A stretch of 64,000 bases of DNA from Firmicutes bacterium UBA6811 (GCA_002452295.1 DKEX01000092.1:1-64000); one strand, 5' to 3'. Positions 50,202-60,163 are shown, numbered from the stretch's first letter. Notes: generated from the letters alone by a model not told the origin. Numbers and translations: made by a program.

Positions 50202-50747
50202 CTAGATAATCCCCCTCGACATCGCCACGAATAGCCCGAGGAGGGTCTTGCCATCGCGGATCTCTCCCCTCGCTATCATCTCATCCAGCCCGGCGCGGGG
50301 CACCCGCCTGGTCTCGATGATCTCATCCTCCTCCGGCCTATCCTCTCCCGCAGTAAGGCCCCTCGCGAAGAAAAGGTGCAGCACCTCGTCGCAGAACCCA
50401 GGGGACGTGTAGAACGGCACAACCTCCTCGAGGACCGCCGCCCGGTAGCCGGTTTCTTCCTCGAGCTCGCGCGCGGCGCACTCGCGCGGGTCCTCGCCCG
50501 GGTCGAGCTTTCCGGCGGGGATCTCCCAGAGGGCCGACCGGACCGGGTACCTGTATTGCCGGACGAGGATCACCGAACCGTCGCGGTCCACCGCCACCAC
50601 CGCGACCCCGCCCGGGTGCTCCACCACCTCGCGACGCGAGCGCTTGCCCGAGGGAAGCTCGACATCGTCAACGCGCAAGGTGAGGATGCTCCCCCGATAC
50701 ACCACCCTTGAACCCACCTGTCTCTCCACAAGGTGCGACTCGTCCAA
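50202..50747 (-). CDS. nudF: ADP-ribose pyrophosphatase (Nudix hydrolase)
   Basis: Hydrolyses ADP-ribose and similar nucleotide sugars, 181 residues. The Nudix box is intact: GKLDPGEDPRECAARELEEE-TG, preceded by ALWEIPAG, with FYTSPGFCDEVLHLFFA downstream as in the ADPRase subfamily. A TTG start (50747) with GGGGGG seven bases upstream fits the family N terminus; the longer open frame runs through repeat sequence. Gene order nudF-spoIIM resembles B. subtilis. Confidence 0.92.
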   Translation of the reverse strand: MDESHLVERQVGSRVVYRGSILTLRVDDVELPSGKRSRREVVEHPGGVAVVAVDRDGSVILVRQYRYPVRSALWEIPAGKLDPGEDPRECAARELEEETGYRAAVLEEVVPFYTSPGFCDEVLHLFFARGLTAGEDRPEEDEIIETRRVPRAGLDEMIARGEIRDGKTLLGLFVAMSRGII

Positions 50748-50810
50748 TGTGAATCCCCCCGAATTACAGGCCGATGGCATCAGACGGCCCGAAGGTGCGT
50801 ATCCTGTTAT

Positions 50811-50945
50811 CGGATTGGGTATGGGTTCACGAGTCCGCTCCAGCTTACCAACCGGTCCAGGATTCCCGGTGCTCGCACTTTTCCAGGGCGCCGCACTCGA
50901 GGCACCGCTGCACCGCCCCCGCAGTGCAACACCGCGAACTCCTCG
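50811..50945. repeat. Dispersed repeat copy D between DUF3866 and nudF genes
   Basis: Same orientation as copy B: GGTTCACGAGTCCGCTCCA and CCGGTGCTCGCAC resemble 23813-23865, and CGCAGTGCAACACCG resembles 21-35 of copy A. The 280-bp gap contains no gene. A further similar piece, in the orientation of copy C, may lie at 51068-51100 within the end of the DUF3866 gene. Confidence 0.5.
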
Positions 50946-51027
50946 GAAAGCGGCGGTCGTCTCTGAACTCACCACTGGGAGGTATGTCGGGGCATGAACA
51001 TAGTTGTGCAAAGACGCGCTATCTGGA

Positions 51028-52263
51028 TCACGGGGAAACCCCGCGAGATCCTCCGGGCCCTGGCCCTTCTTTCCAGGGACTACGCCACTCTCGGCGATCT
51101 ACTCTCATCCCTGGACAACCGGTGATCTGCGACCGCCACTCCCTCCCGCAGGTCATGATGGCCTTTGCCTCCGCCTTGCGTGTCGCGAACGCGACCCTGC
51201 CTGCCAGCGCGCCCGCTGCGCCCGCCGCCAGGAAGAAGGCGGGGTCCTCATCCGGTCCCCGCCCCATCGTGCTGACGCGGATGCCCTCGCGCCTGAGCCT
51301 CTCTACGGCGGGACGCCCGTCCTCAACGAGGACGACGTGCCGCCGGTCTATCCCGTCCTCGGCAAGCTGAAGCCTCGGGCGGCGCCACTCACCGCGGTCT
51401 AGCTCCGGCAGGACTACGAGGCACCTTGCCAGGGCCACCCTGGAAAGGACTGTGAGAGTGTGATGGCTCACCCCAAAGTGCCTCGCCCGCCCGTCGGAAA
51501 GGCTCACCCGCGGCGCGATTACCGGGGTTCCTCCCAGAGAATACGCCGCGTTGGCCGCTTCCCCCTGCTGGATCCCCGAAAACCCGTACTTCGTCCCGGT
51601 CCCGGCCTGCCCGGGGCCCATCGCGACGATGATGGCGTCGCCCTGCGCGCACGCCCGCGCCGCGGCGAGGGCCGAGTAGAGGCTCACCGCCTCGAGGTCC
51701 CCGCCGAACGCGTGGCCGCAGGTGATGACGGAGTCGAGAAGGCCCTTTTCGCGCAGCTCGGGCACGAGCCTGCTGTACGCAAGGGGCAGGGCTCCGCCAT
51801 CTGTCATCACGTACACGACCCGCATCCTGTCGCCGGCGGTCTCCTTTATCCCGGCGGCGACTGGCGCTATCATGCTGTGGAGCTCGCAGGCCACTACGGG
51901 GGCGCCCTCCAGCGACGAAAAGGCCTCCACCGCCTCCCGGTAAGGGCTTGCCTCCTCCTCCACGGCGAGGCACCGGACCTGCACCGGTGTGTAGCGGACC
52001 TTAATTATGTGGCCCGGGCCCGGCCCCATGTCAAGACCCTCCCTGCCAGCCACCCACATGACGAAATGGTGGCCTCCAGTGCCGAGGCCGAGTTCGACCG
52101 CGGTGGTGTTCAGGACGACCTCATCGCCCGGCGCGCACGGGCCGGTCAGCGCCTCGTAGCATAAAGCCTCGGCTGCCTTCCCCTCGCACACGACGTCGGC
52201 CTTCACCACACCCGGACCGAACGGCGTCACCGATTTCACCACGCCCGTCCTCACCCTTATCAT
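51028..52263 (-). CDS. DUF3866 family protein
   Basis: 411 residues starting MIRVRTGVVKSVTPFG. It contains GGHHFVMWVAGREGLDMGPG, IIKVRYTPVQVRCLAVEEE, YVMTDGGALPLAYSRLVPEL and FGVSHHTLTVLSRVAL, the DUF3866 pattern. Cytoplasmic, function unknown. The last ~40 residues (with the duplicated word REWRS) are not family-like and are encoded by repeat-like DNA, so the natural 3' end may have been replaced. AGGAGG lies rather far (about 18 bases) upstream; the preceding GTG codon is an alternative start. Divergent from the GerMN gene. Confidence 0.85.
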   Translation of the reverse strand: MIRVRTGVVKSVTPFGPGVVKADVVCEGKAAEALCYEALTGPCAPGDEVVLNTTAVELGLGTGGHHFVMWVAGREGLDMGPGPGHIIKVRYTPVQVRCLAVEEEASPYREAVEAFSSLEGAPVVACELHSMIAPVAAGIKETAGDRMRVVYVMTDGGALPLAYSRLVPELREKGLLDSVITCGHAFGGDLEAVSLYSALAAARACAQGDAIIVAMGPGQAGTGTKYGFSGIQQGEAANAAYSLGGTPVIAPRVSLSDGRARHFGVSHHTLTVLSRVALARCLVVLPELDRGEWRRPRLQLAEDGIDRRHVVLVEDGRPAVERLRREGIRVSTMGRGPDEDPAFFLAAGAAGALAGRVAFATRKAEAKAIMTCGREWRSQITGCPGMRVDRREWRSPWKEGPGPGGSRGVSP

Positions 52264-52380
52264 CACCGCGCCGCCAGCGAACCTCCTTGCAGGGATACGC
52301 CGTTCTCTGTCGTATCTCGCATTAGAATATGTTCCCCGCTCCGGGGGCAGCATACTCTCTGGCAGCCAGGGGGAATCGGC

Positions 52381-52995
52381 ATGAGCAGGTGGCAGTTCTG
52401 GATCGCTATCTTCATCGCCCTCGCGCTCGCAGGATGGTCGGTGGGAGTGACCACGAGGGTCACCCGCGACCTTACGCGCGTGGAAAAGGACCTCGACCGC
52501 GCATTTCAGGACCTCGCGGCCCTGTCAAAGCGCGTCTCCGAGATGAAGGCCGCCGTCCCGCCGCCCCGCCCCGCCGCCGAGGTGACCGTGTATTACGGGC
52601 GGACCACACTGACCGACTCCTATCTCGTCCCGGTCAGGGCAACGGTACCTGCGGGGACCGATGCCATGCGTGGGGCGCTGGAGCTTCTCGTGAGGGGACC
52701 TGCGCCTGAAACGGGCCTCGAGAGGCTCATTCCAGAGGGGACACGGGTGCTCGGCGCCAGCACGAGCGGAGATCTCGCCACCGCCGACTTCTCGAGCGAG
52801 ATCCGCACCCGCTTCCCCGGCGGCAGCCGCACCGAGGAGCTTTTGGTCTGGTCCATCGTGAACACCCTCACGGAGTTCCCGGGGATTGCGAAGGTGCAGA
52901 TCCTGGTGGACGGCAAAAGAGAGGAGAGCATCGGCGGCCACGTGGGCATCGATGCTCCCCTGGAGAGAAACCCTGGGCTCGTAAAGCCGCAATAG
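52381..52995 (+). CDS. GerMN-domain membrane-anchored protein
   Basis: 204 residues. An N-terminal signal anchor (FWIAIFIALALAGWSVGV), a short coiled coil (about 28-58) and one GerMN domain (about 67-190) with VTVYYG, PAGTDAMRGALELLVRGP, FPGGSRTEELLVWSIVNTLTEFPGI and VQILVDGK. GerM is a sporulation/germination lipoprotein with two such domains; this is a single-domain relative. The upstream gap has CATA-type motifs resembling sporulation -10 elements on both strands, but none with good spacing. Confidence 0.88.
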   Translation: MSRWQFWIAIFIALALAGWSVGVTTRVTRDLTRVEKDLDRAFQDLAALSKRVSEMKAAVPPPRPAAEVTVYYGRTTLTDSYLVPVRATVPAGTDAMRGALELLVRGPAPETGLERLIPEGTRVLGASTSGDLATADFSSEIRTRFPGGSRTEELLVWSIVNTLTEFPGIAKVQILVDGKREESIGGHVGIDAPLERNPGLVKPQ

Positions 52996-53004
52996 GCCCA
53001 AGTC

Positions 53005-53556
53005 TCATCCGGCCTTCAGCGCCGCGGCAAGCTCCATTCCCCTTGCGAGGGCCTTCTGGTTGAGCGGGATCAGGCCGTGGCGGCGCTCAGGCAGCACCTT
53101 CTTCAAGGCCTGGAGCACCGTGTCCACGCTCACGACCCCGGTTGCGCCCAGGAACGCCCCGAGCGCGACCATGTTCGCAACCCGCACGTCTCCCAGTTCG
53201 TTGGCGATCTCGTTCGCCGGCACGGCGAGCACCCTGACGTCGTTCCTCGCCGGCTCTACGTCAACGAGCGAGCTGTTGTAGATGATGAGCCCGCCCTGCC
53301 TCACCATCCCCTGGAACTTCTCGAGCGACGGCCTGTTCATCGCCACCACACTCGTGGGCTCGCTCACGAGGGGCGAGGCGATCTCCTCCTTTGACACGAC
53401 CACCCCGCAGTTTGCGGTGCCGCCGCGCATCTCCGGGCCGTACGAGGGCATCCACGTCACGTTTCGGCCCTCCATCATCCCGGCGTAGGTGACGAGCTGC
53501 CCCATGAGAAGCACTCCCTGGCCCCCGAACCCTGCGAAAACGACCTCCTCGTGCAT
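53005..53556 (-). CDS. 2-oxoacid:ferredoxin oxidoreductase, gamma subunit
   Basis: 183 residues. Conserved FAGFGGQGVLLMGQLVTYAGM, MPSYGPEMRGGTANCGVVVS and NMVALGAFLGATG. The subunit links the catalytic halves of KOR/VOR enzymes. ATG 53556 is preferred; upstream frame overlaps the beta subunit gene. Last gene of the branched-chain catabolic operon. Confidence 0.93.
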   Translation of the reverse strand: MHEEVVFAGFGGQGVLLMGQLVTYAGMMEGRNVTWMPSYGPEMRGGTANCGVVVSKEEIASPLVSEPTSVVAMNRPSLEKFQGMVRQGGLIIYNSSLVDVEPARNDVRVLAVPANEIANELGDVRVANMVALGAFLGATGVVSVDTVLQALKKVLPERRHGLIPLNQKALARGMELAAALKAG

Positions 53557-53558
53557 GG

Positions 53559-54305
53559 CTAGCCCACCTCCGGAACCCTGGTGTAATCCCCAAGCGGGTA
53601 GTACACGGCCATCTTGTCGTCCACCCACTTGAGGGCCTCGATGGGGGTCATTCCCCAGTTCGTGGGGCACGTGGACAGGAACTCCACAAGGCTGAAGCCT
53701 TTCCCCTCGAGCTGCACCTCGAACGCCTTCTTGAGGGCGCGCCTCGCCTTGGCGACGTTGGCGGGGCTCGTCACGGATACCCGGGCTATATAGCCGACCC
53801 CTGAGAGCGACGAGAGAAGCTCGCAAACCCTCACGGGATGGCCGGCCGTCTCGGGGTCGCGCCCCCTAGGAGAGGTGGTGGTCTTCTGCCCCGGGAGGCT
53901 CGTGGGGGCCATCTGCCCGCCGGTCATGCCGTATATGGCGTTGTTCACAAAGATGACCGTGATCTTCTCGCCCCTCGAGGCCGCGTGCACTATCTCGCCC
54001 GCGCCTATGGAGGCGAGGTCTCCATCCCCTTGATAGGTAAACACTACGGAGCCCGGCGAGGCACGCTTGATCCCGGTGGCCACCGCGGGCGCCCTGCCGT
54101 GGGAGGCCTCGACGAAGTCGCAGTTGAAATAGTCATATGCCAGCACCGCGCAGCCCACAGGCGAGATGCCCACGGTGCGCTCGCGCACACCGAGCTCGTC
54201 GATGACCTCGGCGATAAGCCGGTGGATGATGCCGTGGGTGCACCCAGGGCAGTAGTGAGTCGGCACGTCGGCCAGGGCCTCGGGCCGCCCGAACACCTTT
54301 TGCAT
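53559..54305 (-). CDS. 2-oxoacid:ferredoxin oxidoreductase, beta (TPP) subunit
   Basis: 248 residues, binds thiamine diphosphate. The TPP motif spans [13 protein letters not shown] to [18 protein letters not shown] near the N terminus and [16 protein letters not shown] carry cysteines typical of this class. With alpha, gamma and delta subunits it oxidatively decarboxylates a 2-oxoacid to acyl-CoA and reduces ferredoxin. Confidence 0.94.
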   Translation of the reverse strand: MQKVFGRPEALADVPTHYCPGCTHGIIHRLIAEVIDELGVRERTVGISPVGCAVLAYDYFNCDFVEASHGRAPAVATGIKRASPGSVVFTYQGDGDLASIGAGEIVHAASRGEKITVIFVNNAIYGMTGGQMAPTSLPGQKTTTSPRGRDPETAGHPVRVCELLSSLSGVGYIARVSVTSPANVAKARRALKKAFEVQLEGKGFSLVEFLSTCPTNWGMTPIEALKWVDDKMAVYYPLGDYTRVPEVG

Positions 54306-54308
54306 CCA

Positions 54309-55370
54309 TTACGCCCCCCTCTCCACGATCTTGACGATCTCGTCCAGAATCTCCCTGGGCGAGGGGGTCATTCCGCCGGTGCGCCCGTAGAAGTGCACCG
54401 GTTTCGTCTCGCCGAGGGAAAGCCTCACATCCTCCACCATCTGGCCGAGGCTCATCTCTACCACCAGCACGTGCGCGGCCCCGGTGGTCGCGGCGGCCAG
54501 CGCGTCATACGGGAACGGCCACAGGCTTATCGGCCTGAAGAGACCCACCTTAAGCTCTCGCTCCCTCGCCCTGTCCAGCGCGGCCCGGGCGATCCGGGCG
54601 GTGGTGCCGTAGGCCACCAGCACCACATCGGCGTCCTCCGTCATGTATGCGCTGTAGCGAACCTGCTCCGCCGCCATGCGTCCATACTTCTCGGCCAGGT
54701 GGAGGTTGTGCTTCTCCAGCTTCGCCGGGTCGAGGTAGAGCGACGTTATGATGTTCTTCTGCCGCCCCGCCGCGCCCATGGTGGCCCAGGTCTTCGGCGG
54801 GAGATCTCGCTTCGGCCGCTCGCGCATCTCCACCGGCTCCATCATCTGGCCAAGGATCGCGTCCCCGAGGACCATGACGGGGTTGCGATAAAGGTCGGCG
54901 AGGTCGAACCCCTCCATGGTGAGGTCCACAAGCTCCTGTACGGTGGACGGGCCGAGCACCAGGAGGCGGTAGTCACCGTGGCCGCCCCCCTTCGTCGCCT
55001 GGAAGTAGTCTGATTGCGCTCCCTGTATGCCCCCGAGCCCCGGGCCGCCGCGGACGATGTTCACCACGACGCAGGGAAGCTCGGCCCCGGCCATGTACGA
55101 GATCGCTTCCTGCATGAGGCTGATACCCGGGCTGGACGATGTCGTCATGACCCGCGCACCCGCGCACGCGGCACCGTAAACCATGTTGCTCCCGGCGACC
55201 TCGCTCTCGGCCTGCAGGAACACGCCTCCCACTTCGGGCATGCGCCTTGACATGTATTCGGGTATCTCGTTCTGGGGGGTTATCGGGTACCCGAAGAAAC
55301 ACCTGCATCCGGCCATTATGGCGGCCTCGGCCACAGCCTCGTTCCCTTTCATCAGGACCTTCTCTGCCAT
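54309..55370 (-). CDS. vorB: 2-oxoacid:ferredoxin oxidoreductase, alpha subunit (VorB-like)
   Basis: 353 residues. [50 protein letters not shown] and [23 protein letters not shown] match VorB of 3-methyl-2-oxobutanoate (ketoisovalerate) oxidoreductase. Sequence alone leaves 2-oxoglutarate possible; the leucine dehydrogenase and butyrate kinase neighbours favour branched-chain 2-oxoacids. Confidence 0.92.
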   Translation of the reverse strand: MAEKVLMKGNEAVAEAAIMAGCRCFFGYPITPQNEIPEYMSRRMPEVGGVFLQAESEVAGSNMVYGAACAGARVMTTSSSPGISLMQEAISYMAGAELPCVVVNIVRGGPGLGGIQGAQSDYFQATKGGGHGDYRLLVLGPSTVQELVDLTMEGFDLADLYRNPVMVLGDAILGQMMEPVEMRERPKRDLPPKTWATMGAAGRQKNIITSLYLDPAKLEKHNLHLAEKYGRMAAEQVRYSAYMTEDADVVLVAYGTTARIARAALDRARERELKVGLFRPISLWPFPYDALAAATTGAAHVLVVEMSLGQMVEDVRLSLGETKPVHFYGRTGGMTPSPREILDEIVKIVERGA

Positions 55371-55385
55371 GCGTACCCTCCCTCC

Positions 55386-55589
55386 CTACCTGTATACTTC
55401 GATCGCCACTTCAGGGCACATCCGGGCGCATGCGGTGCACGCGTTGCACCGCTCCTCGTCGGTGATGGACGCCGGATGAAACCCCTTGCTGTTGAAGTGC
55501 TCAGCCATGGTCAGGATCTTCCTGGGACAGAAGGTCACGCACAGCTGGCACCCCTTGCACCTCTCCTCGTTGAACACGACCTTCGCCAT
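55386..55589 (-). CDS. Ferredoxin-type delta subunit, two [4Fe-4S] clusters
   Basis: 67 residues with two CxxCxxCxxxCP motifs, CKGCQLCVTFCP and CNACTACARMCP. It carries electrons from the TPP subunit to ferredoxin. Placed 15 bp before the alpha subunit gene. Confidence 0.94.
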   Translation of the reverse strand: MAKVVFNEERCKGCQLCVTFCPRKILTMAEHFNSKGFHPASITDEERCNACTACARMCPEVAIEVYR

Positions 55590-55602
55590 ATCACCAAGCC
55601 TC

Positions 55603-56724
55603 CTACGTGTACGCCCTGGCTTCCTCGCCCCGCAGAACGCGGAGGCACGCCCCGGCCAGCGCCTGCATCTCGTTCTCGCCTGGATACACCATCACAGGGG
55701 CGATGTAGTCGACCCGATCCGAGATCCATCCCACCAGGCGGCGCGAGTGCGCAAGGCCCCCTGTGAGGACTATAGCATCGATGTCCCCAGAAAGCACTGC
55801 CGCGTATGCCCCTATCTCCTTTGCCACCTGGTAGGCCATGGCCTCATAGACCAGCCTCGCATGCTCGTCACCCGCGTCGATGCGCCGCTCGACCTCCACG
55901 GCGTCGCTCGTCCCGAGGTGTGCCACGAGTCCGCCCCCGCCGACGAGCTTCTTCATCATGTCATCCTCGCCGTATTTGCCCGAGAAACACAGGCCCACCA
56001 CGCCGAGGGCGGGAAGCGCTCCCGCCCGCTCGGGGGTGAACGGCCCCTCGCCGTCAAGCCCGTTGCTTACGTCGACAACCCGTCCCTTGAGGTGCGCGCC
56101 GACGGTGATCCCGCCTCCCAGGTGCGCCACGACGAGGTTCACGTCCTCGTAGCGGCTGCCCATGTCCTTCGCGGCCTGCCTTGCCACGGCCTTCTGGTTG
56201 AGAGCGTGGAAAATGCTCCGCCGCGGTATGTCGGGAAGCCCCGATAGCCTCGCCACGGGCCACATTTCGTCCACGACGATGGGGTCGGCGATGTACGCGC
56301 GCACCCCGGGCCCCGCACGCACCGCGATCTCCCGCGCGAGGGGCGCCCCCAGGTTCGACGCGTGGGGCACCGAGCGGCCGTCGATGAGGTCGTGCACCAT
56401 CTCGTCGTTTACCTCGTACACCCCACCCTCGACCGGTTTCAAGAGTCCCCCGCGCCCGATGACCGCTCGAAGCGCGCCCAGAGGCTCTCCGTGCCTTTCC
56501 AGCGCCTGGAGGATGGCATCGAGCCTCAACTGGTACTGGTCAAGGACACCGCCGAACTTCGCCAGCTCTCCGCTATCATGGGATATCGTCTCCTGGAAGA
56601 CCACGTCGTCGTCGAGGTACACGGCGATCTTGGTTGACGTGGACCCGGGGTTTATCACAAGGATCCGAAAACCATCGCATCGCTCCTGCTTCGCCGCCGG
56701 CATGCCGCTTCCGCTGCAGGTCAT
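55603..56724 (-). CDS. buk: Butyrate kinase (first of two)
   Basis: Converts (iso)butyryl- or isovaleryl-phosphate plus ADP to acid plus ATP, 373 residues, ASKHA fold. The phosphate loop [29 protein letters not shown] and [16 protein letters not shown] are typical. It is paralogous to 58785-59855 (shared [30 protein letters not shown]). It lies 22 bp after the leucine dehydrogenase gene. Confidence 0.95.
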   Translation of the reverse strand: MTCSGSGMPAAKQERCDGFRILVINPGSTSTKIAVYLDDDVVFQETISHDSGELAKFGGVLDQYQLRLDAILQALERHGEPLGALRAVIGRGGLLKPVEGGVYEVNDEMVHDLIDGRSVPHASNLGAPLAREIAVRAGPGVRAYIADPIVVDEMWPVARLSGLPDIPRRSIFHALNQKAVARQAAKDMGSRYEDVNLVVAHLGGGITVGAHLKGRVVDVSNGLDGEGPFTPERAGALPALGVVGLCFSGKYGEDDMMKKLVGGGGLVAHLGTSDAVEVERRIDAGDEHARLVYEAMAYQVAKEIGAYAAVLSGDIDAIVLTGGLAHSRRLVGWISDRVDYIAPVMVYPGENEMQALAGACLRVLRGEEARAYT

Positions 56725-56746
56725 GAGCCACGTCCCCTTTTCGTTT

Positions 56747-57814
56747 CTATGGCACGTATACCGTATGGATCCTGCCGAGCTTCTCGATCCTCTCCTCCGC
56801 CAGCCTGGCCGCCGCCTTGTAGGTCGGGATCTTCTCGCGCTTCGCTATCCCGATGACCCTGAGCACGTTGTCATATATCCCCGCCGCCTTGCGAAGCGCC
56901 CTCTCCCTGTTGTAACCGTAGAATTCGTCGGCGACGTTTATGACTCCTCCCGCGTTGATGATATAGTCGGGGGCGTAGAGTATTCCCATGTCCTCCAGGG
57001 CGTCGCCGTGCCTCTCCTCCTTGAGCTGGTTGTTGGCCGACCCGGCCACCACCTTGCACTTGAGCTTCGGCAGGGTCTCATCGTTTATGACGGCCCCAAG
57101 GGCGCACGGGCAGAAGACATCGCACGCGATGTCGAAGACGCCGTCGGAGGCAACCGGCTTCGCGCCGAAGTCGTCCGCCGCCTTCTTGACCCTGTCCTCG
57201 TAGATGTCGGTGACGTATACCCTGGCGCCTTCCTCGGTGAGATACCTCACCACGTTATAGCCGACGTGCCCCGCCCCCTGGACGACAACGGTCTTGTCCT
57301 CGAGCGCATCCGTGCCGAACGCCTCCAGCGCGCACGCCTTCATGCCGCGCACGACGCCGAACGCCGTCACGGGGGAGGGGTCGCCGCTGGACCCGGCCGC
57401 CGCGGAGAGGCCCAGCACGTGGTCGGTCTCGGTGTGGGCGACCTCCATGTCGTCCACGCTCACGCCGACGTCCTCGGCTGTGAGATAGCGGCCGCCAAGG
57501 GTGTCCACGAACCTCCCGAACGCGCGGAAAAGCGCCTCTGACTTGTCTTTGCGCGGATCGCCGATGATGACGGACTTGCCTCCGCCGAAATCGAGGCCTG
57601 CCGCGGCGTTCTTGTACGTCATCCCGCGAGCGAGCCGCAGCGCATCGATTACGGCCTCCTCTTCCGAGACATAGGGCCACATCCTGCACCCGCCGAGGGC
57701 AGGGCCGAGCGTCGTGTCATGAATGGCTATGATGGCCCGCAGCCCCGACGCGTCGTCGCTCGCGAAAACCACCTGCTCGAACCCGTAACGCCCCATCTCC
57801 TCGAGGATCTTCAT
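56747..57814 (-). CDS. bcd: Leucine/valine dehydrogenase
   Basis: NAD-dependent oxidative deamination of branched-chain amino acids to 2-oxoacids, 355 residues. The catalytic Lys region is [20 protein letters not shown], the Rossmann motif is [13 protein letters not shown], and [32 protein letters not shown] binds substrate. ATG 57814 has GGAGGAGG upstream. In Bacillus bcd also lies between ptb and buk. Confidence 0.95.
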   Translation of the reverse strand: MKILEEMGRYGFEQVVFASDDASGLRAIIAIHDTTLGPALGGCRMWPYVSEEEAVIDALRLARGMTYKNAAAGLDFGGGKSVIIGDPRKDKSEALFRAFGRFVDTLGGRYLTAEDVGVSVDDMEVAHTETDHVLGLSAAAGSSGDPSPVTAFGVVRGMKACALEAFGTDALEDKTVVVQGAGHVGYNVVRYLTEEGARVYVTDIYEDRVKKAADDFGAKPVASDGVFDIACDVFCPCALGAVINDETLPKLKCKVVAGSANNQLKEERHGDALEDMGILYAPDYIINAGGVINVADEFYGYNRERALRKAAGIYDNVLRVIGIAKREKIPTYKAAARLAEERIEKLGRIHTVYVP

Positions 57815-57867
57815 GCTGGGACCTCCTCCTTGCATTTGCATCAGTATCCCACCATTCATCCAGGGTT

Positions 57868-58767
57868 TCACCTGGAAAGAAGCACTCCGAGAGCCAGAGA
57901 GTACACCTTCGCCCTGTGCGAATCCGACCTCGACGTCACCACCACAGGCGCCTTCGCGCCCACGACCGCGCTCGCAGCACATCCCCCCGCCAGATAAGTC
58001 AGCGTCTTGTAGAATACGTTCCCTGCCTCGATATCAGGGACGATGAGTATGTCAGCGCGCCCAGCGACCGGGCTTGCGATCCCCTTGTGGCTGGCGGCCT
58101 CGGGCGATATGGCGTTGTCAAGCGCGAGCGGACCGTCCACGATGCCGCCCTTGATCTGGCCTCGCTCCGACATTTTGGCAAGACAGGCGGCGTCGATGGT
58201 GGCAGGCATGTCGGGGTTCACGTTCTCGACGGCCGCGAGCGCCGCGACGCGCGGCTCCACTATCCCGAGGGCGCGCGCCACGTCTATGGCGTTCTGGGTG
58301 ATCTGGGCCTTCTCGGCGAGCGCAGGGGCGATGTTCATCGCCCCGTCGCTGAAGATGACGAGGCGCTCGAGGTACGGCGTCTCAAAAACGGACAGATGCG
58401 AAAGCAGGCGCCCCGTGCGAAGGCCGATCTCCTTGTCGAGCACCGCCCGCAGCACGTCTGCCGTGCTCACAAGGCCCTTCATCAGGAGGTCCGCCCGGCC
58501 CGAGCGCACCATCGCCACGCCAGCGCGAGCCGCAGCCGCCGGGTCGCTCTCCTGGACGACGTCGCACCCGGAGACGTCCACGCCCGTCTCGGACGCGGCC
58601 TTTCCTATGGCCGTCGCGTCCCCTACGAGCACACACCTGGCGATCCCCTGCCGCGCAGCCTCGTCCGCCGCGAGAAGCACCTCCGGGTCCGCGGCGGCCA
58701 CGACGGCGCATGTCCTCGGCCCGGCAGCCTGCGCCATCTTCATAAGGTCATTCAGGCTTTTCACCAT
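57868..58767 (-). CDS. ptb: Phosphate butyryltransferase
   Basis: Exchanges CoA for phosphate on butyryl- or branched acyl-CoA, 299 residues. Family features are [53 protein letters not shown] and [24 protein letters not shown] 58767 is chosen because GGGAGGTGGG precedes it. Flanked by the two butyrate kinase genes. Confidence 0.95.
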   Translation of the reverse strand: MVKSLNDLMKMAQAAGPRTCAVVAAADPEVLLAADEAARQGIARCVLVGDATAIGKAASETGVDVSGCDVVQESDPAAAARAGVAMVRSGRADLLMKGLVSTADVLRAVLDKEIGLRTGRLLSHLSVFETPYLERLVIFSDGAMNIAPALAEKAQITQNAIDVARALGIVEPRVAALAAVENVNPDMPATIDAACLAKMSERGQIKGGIVDGPLALDNAISPEAASHKGIASPVAGRADILIVPDIEAGNVFYKTLTYLAGGCAASAVVGAKAPVVVTSRSDSHRAKVYSLALGVLLSR

Positions 58768-58784
58768 GCCGGTCCCACCTCCCA

Positions 58785-59855
58785 TCATTCGTAGGTCCTT
58801 GCCTCCTCTTCCCCCTGAAGCACTCTGAAGGCCCCCATTGCGAGGGCCTCCATCTCCCCTTCACCCGGGTAAACCTTGACCTCGGCGATGAACTCGACGC
58901 GCTCGCGTATCATGCGCACGAGAAGCGCGGCGTTGGCAAGCCCCCCCGTTATGAGGACGGCCTGCACGTCTCCGGCGAGCACCGAGGCCATCGCCCCAAT
59001 CTCCTTGGCCACCTGGTAAGCCATGGCCTCGTACACGAGGCGAGCGGTCTCGTCTCCTCCAGCTATACGCCTCTCCACCTCGACGGCGTCGGCCGTCCCC
59101 AGGTACGCGACGAGGCCTCCGCGGCCCACCAGGTTCCTCGTGAGCTCCTCCTTCGTGAAGTCGCCGGAGAAGGCCAGGCGCACGAGCCCGGCCGCAGGCA
59201 CCCCGCCCGCCCGCTCCGGGCTGAACGGCCCCTGCTCGTTGGCGTTGTTCACGTCGACAATGCTCCCGGCCCGGCATGCGGCCACCGAGATGCCGCCGCC
59301 AAGGTGCGCCACAACGTAGTTTGCGTCCTCGAGGCCCACCCCGATCTCGCGCGAGGCGCGCCTCACGGCAGCCTTGATGTTCAGGGCGTGGCTGAGGCTG
59401 CGCCTGGGCAGTTCCGGCAACCCCGACACCCTCGAAAGCGGCTCGAACTCGTCGCACGACACCGGGTCCACCACATATGCGGGTACGCCCAAGTCGTCAG
59501 CGATAGCACGGGCGACGAGGCCGCCGAGGTTCGAGGCGTGAGGACCCTGCACCTGGTTGCGCAGGTCGGCCACCATCCTGTCGTTCACGAGACAAGTGCC
59601 GCCGGCGACAGGGCGCAGGAGGCCGCCCCTGGCCACGACCGCCGAGATCCCGCTGCGGTCGATGCCCCCCTCGTCGAGAGCCCTCGCGACCTCTTGCAGC
59701 CTGTATTCGAACTGGCCAATGATGCTGGGAAAAGATGTGATGATGCTGTGGTCGTGGGTGAGCTTTCTCTCGAAGAGCGGGCCGGAGGGAGTGTACACAG
59801 CAATCCTGGTGGAAGTGGAGCCGGGGTTGATAACGAGCACCTGCAACGTTTCCAC
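58785..59855 (-). CDS. buk: Butyrate kinase (second copy)
   Basis: 356 residues from GTG 59855 (GGGAG about 10 bases upstream); TTG 59846 with GAGGTGG is an alternative. [29 protein letters not shown] and LITGGLANAALLVRMI are present. First gene of the operon, about 90 bases after the predicted sigma-54 start point. Having two kinases around ptb-bcd suggests different chain specificities (inference). Confidence 0.94.
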   Translation of the reverse strand: METLQVLVINPGSTSTRIAVYTPSGPLFERKLTHDHSIITSFPSIIGQFEYRLQEVARALDEGGIDRSGISAVVARGGLLRPVAGGTCLVNDRMVADLRNQVQGPHASNLGGLVARAIADDLGVPAYVVDPVSCDEFEPLSRVSGLPELPRRSLSHALNIKAAVRRASREIGVGLEDANYVVAHLGGGISVAACRAGSIVDVNNANEQGPFSPERAGGVPAAGLVRLAFSGDFTKEELTRNLVGRGGLVAYLGTADAVEVERRIAGGDETARLVYEAMAYQVAKEIGAMASVLAGDVQAVLITGGLANAALLVRMIRERVEFIAEVKVYPGEGEMEALAMGAFRVLQGEEEARTYE

Positions 59856-59956
59856 CTCAGATCGTCTCCCGCCGCAGGCCCCTCGGGCCTGCCGGGTTTT
59901 CACCGTGCCTTCGCGCTGCAGCCCCGCGCGGAGTTCCCATGCATGTTTCTAAGAAA

Positions 59957-59972
59957 TGCAAGTCTCGTGCCA
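59957..59972 (-). promoter_or_regulatory. Sigma-54 promoter of the branched-chain catabolic operon
   Basis: Minus strand TGGCAC (59972-59967), GAGAC, TTGCA (59961-59957): a full match to the -24/-12 consensus TGGCAC-N5-TTGCA with the GG and GC pairs correctly spaced. It lies about 100 bp before the first gene. The homologous B. subtilis bkd operon is sigma-L (sigma-54) dependent with activator BkdR. Confidence 0.8.
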
Positions 59973-60043
59973 CCCATCCCCCAAGGCGCGCAGCCCGAAG
60001 GAGCAGGTAAGGAGGGCATTCGAGGCACCTCTACATCCTTGTT

Positions 60044-60091
60044 GTGCATCTCAGTGCATGGTCCCGCCATGACGCAGTGCAGGATTGTGCA
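60044..60091. promoter_or_regulatory. Candidate upstream activator sites for the sigma-54 promoter
   Basis: Two GTGCA-N5-GTGCA elements at 60044-60058 (spacer TCTCA) and 60077-60091 (spacer GGATT), 33 bp apart, about three helical turns. They lie roughly 100-145 bp upstream of the predicted start point, the usual position for an enhancer-binding protein. No activator gene is in the window. Confidence 0.55.
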
Positions 60092-60163
60092 CACCCAGGG
60101 CGCCAGTTCCCCCGGGGCGGCCTCCCGCTTCCGGGTGACCGCGTTGGGGCACCCAGGAAACCG

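Noticed and set aside
52264..52380. Sporulation-type promoters between DUF3866 and GerMN genes
   Set aside because: CATACTCT and CATATTCTA resemble -10 elements but no -35 lies at an acceptable distance.
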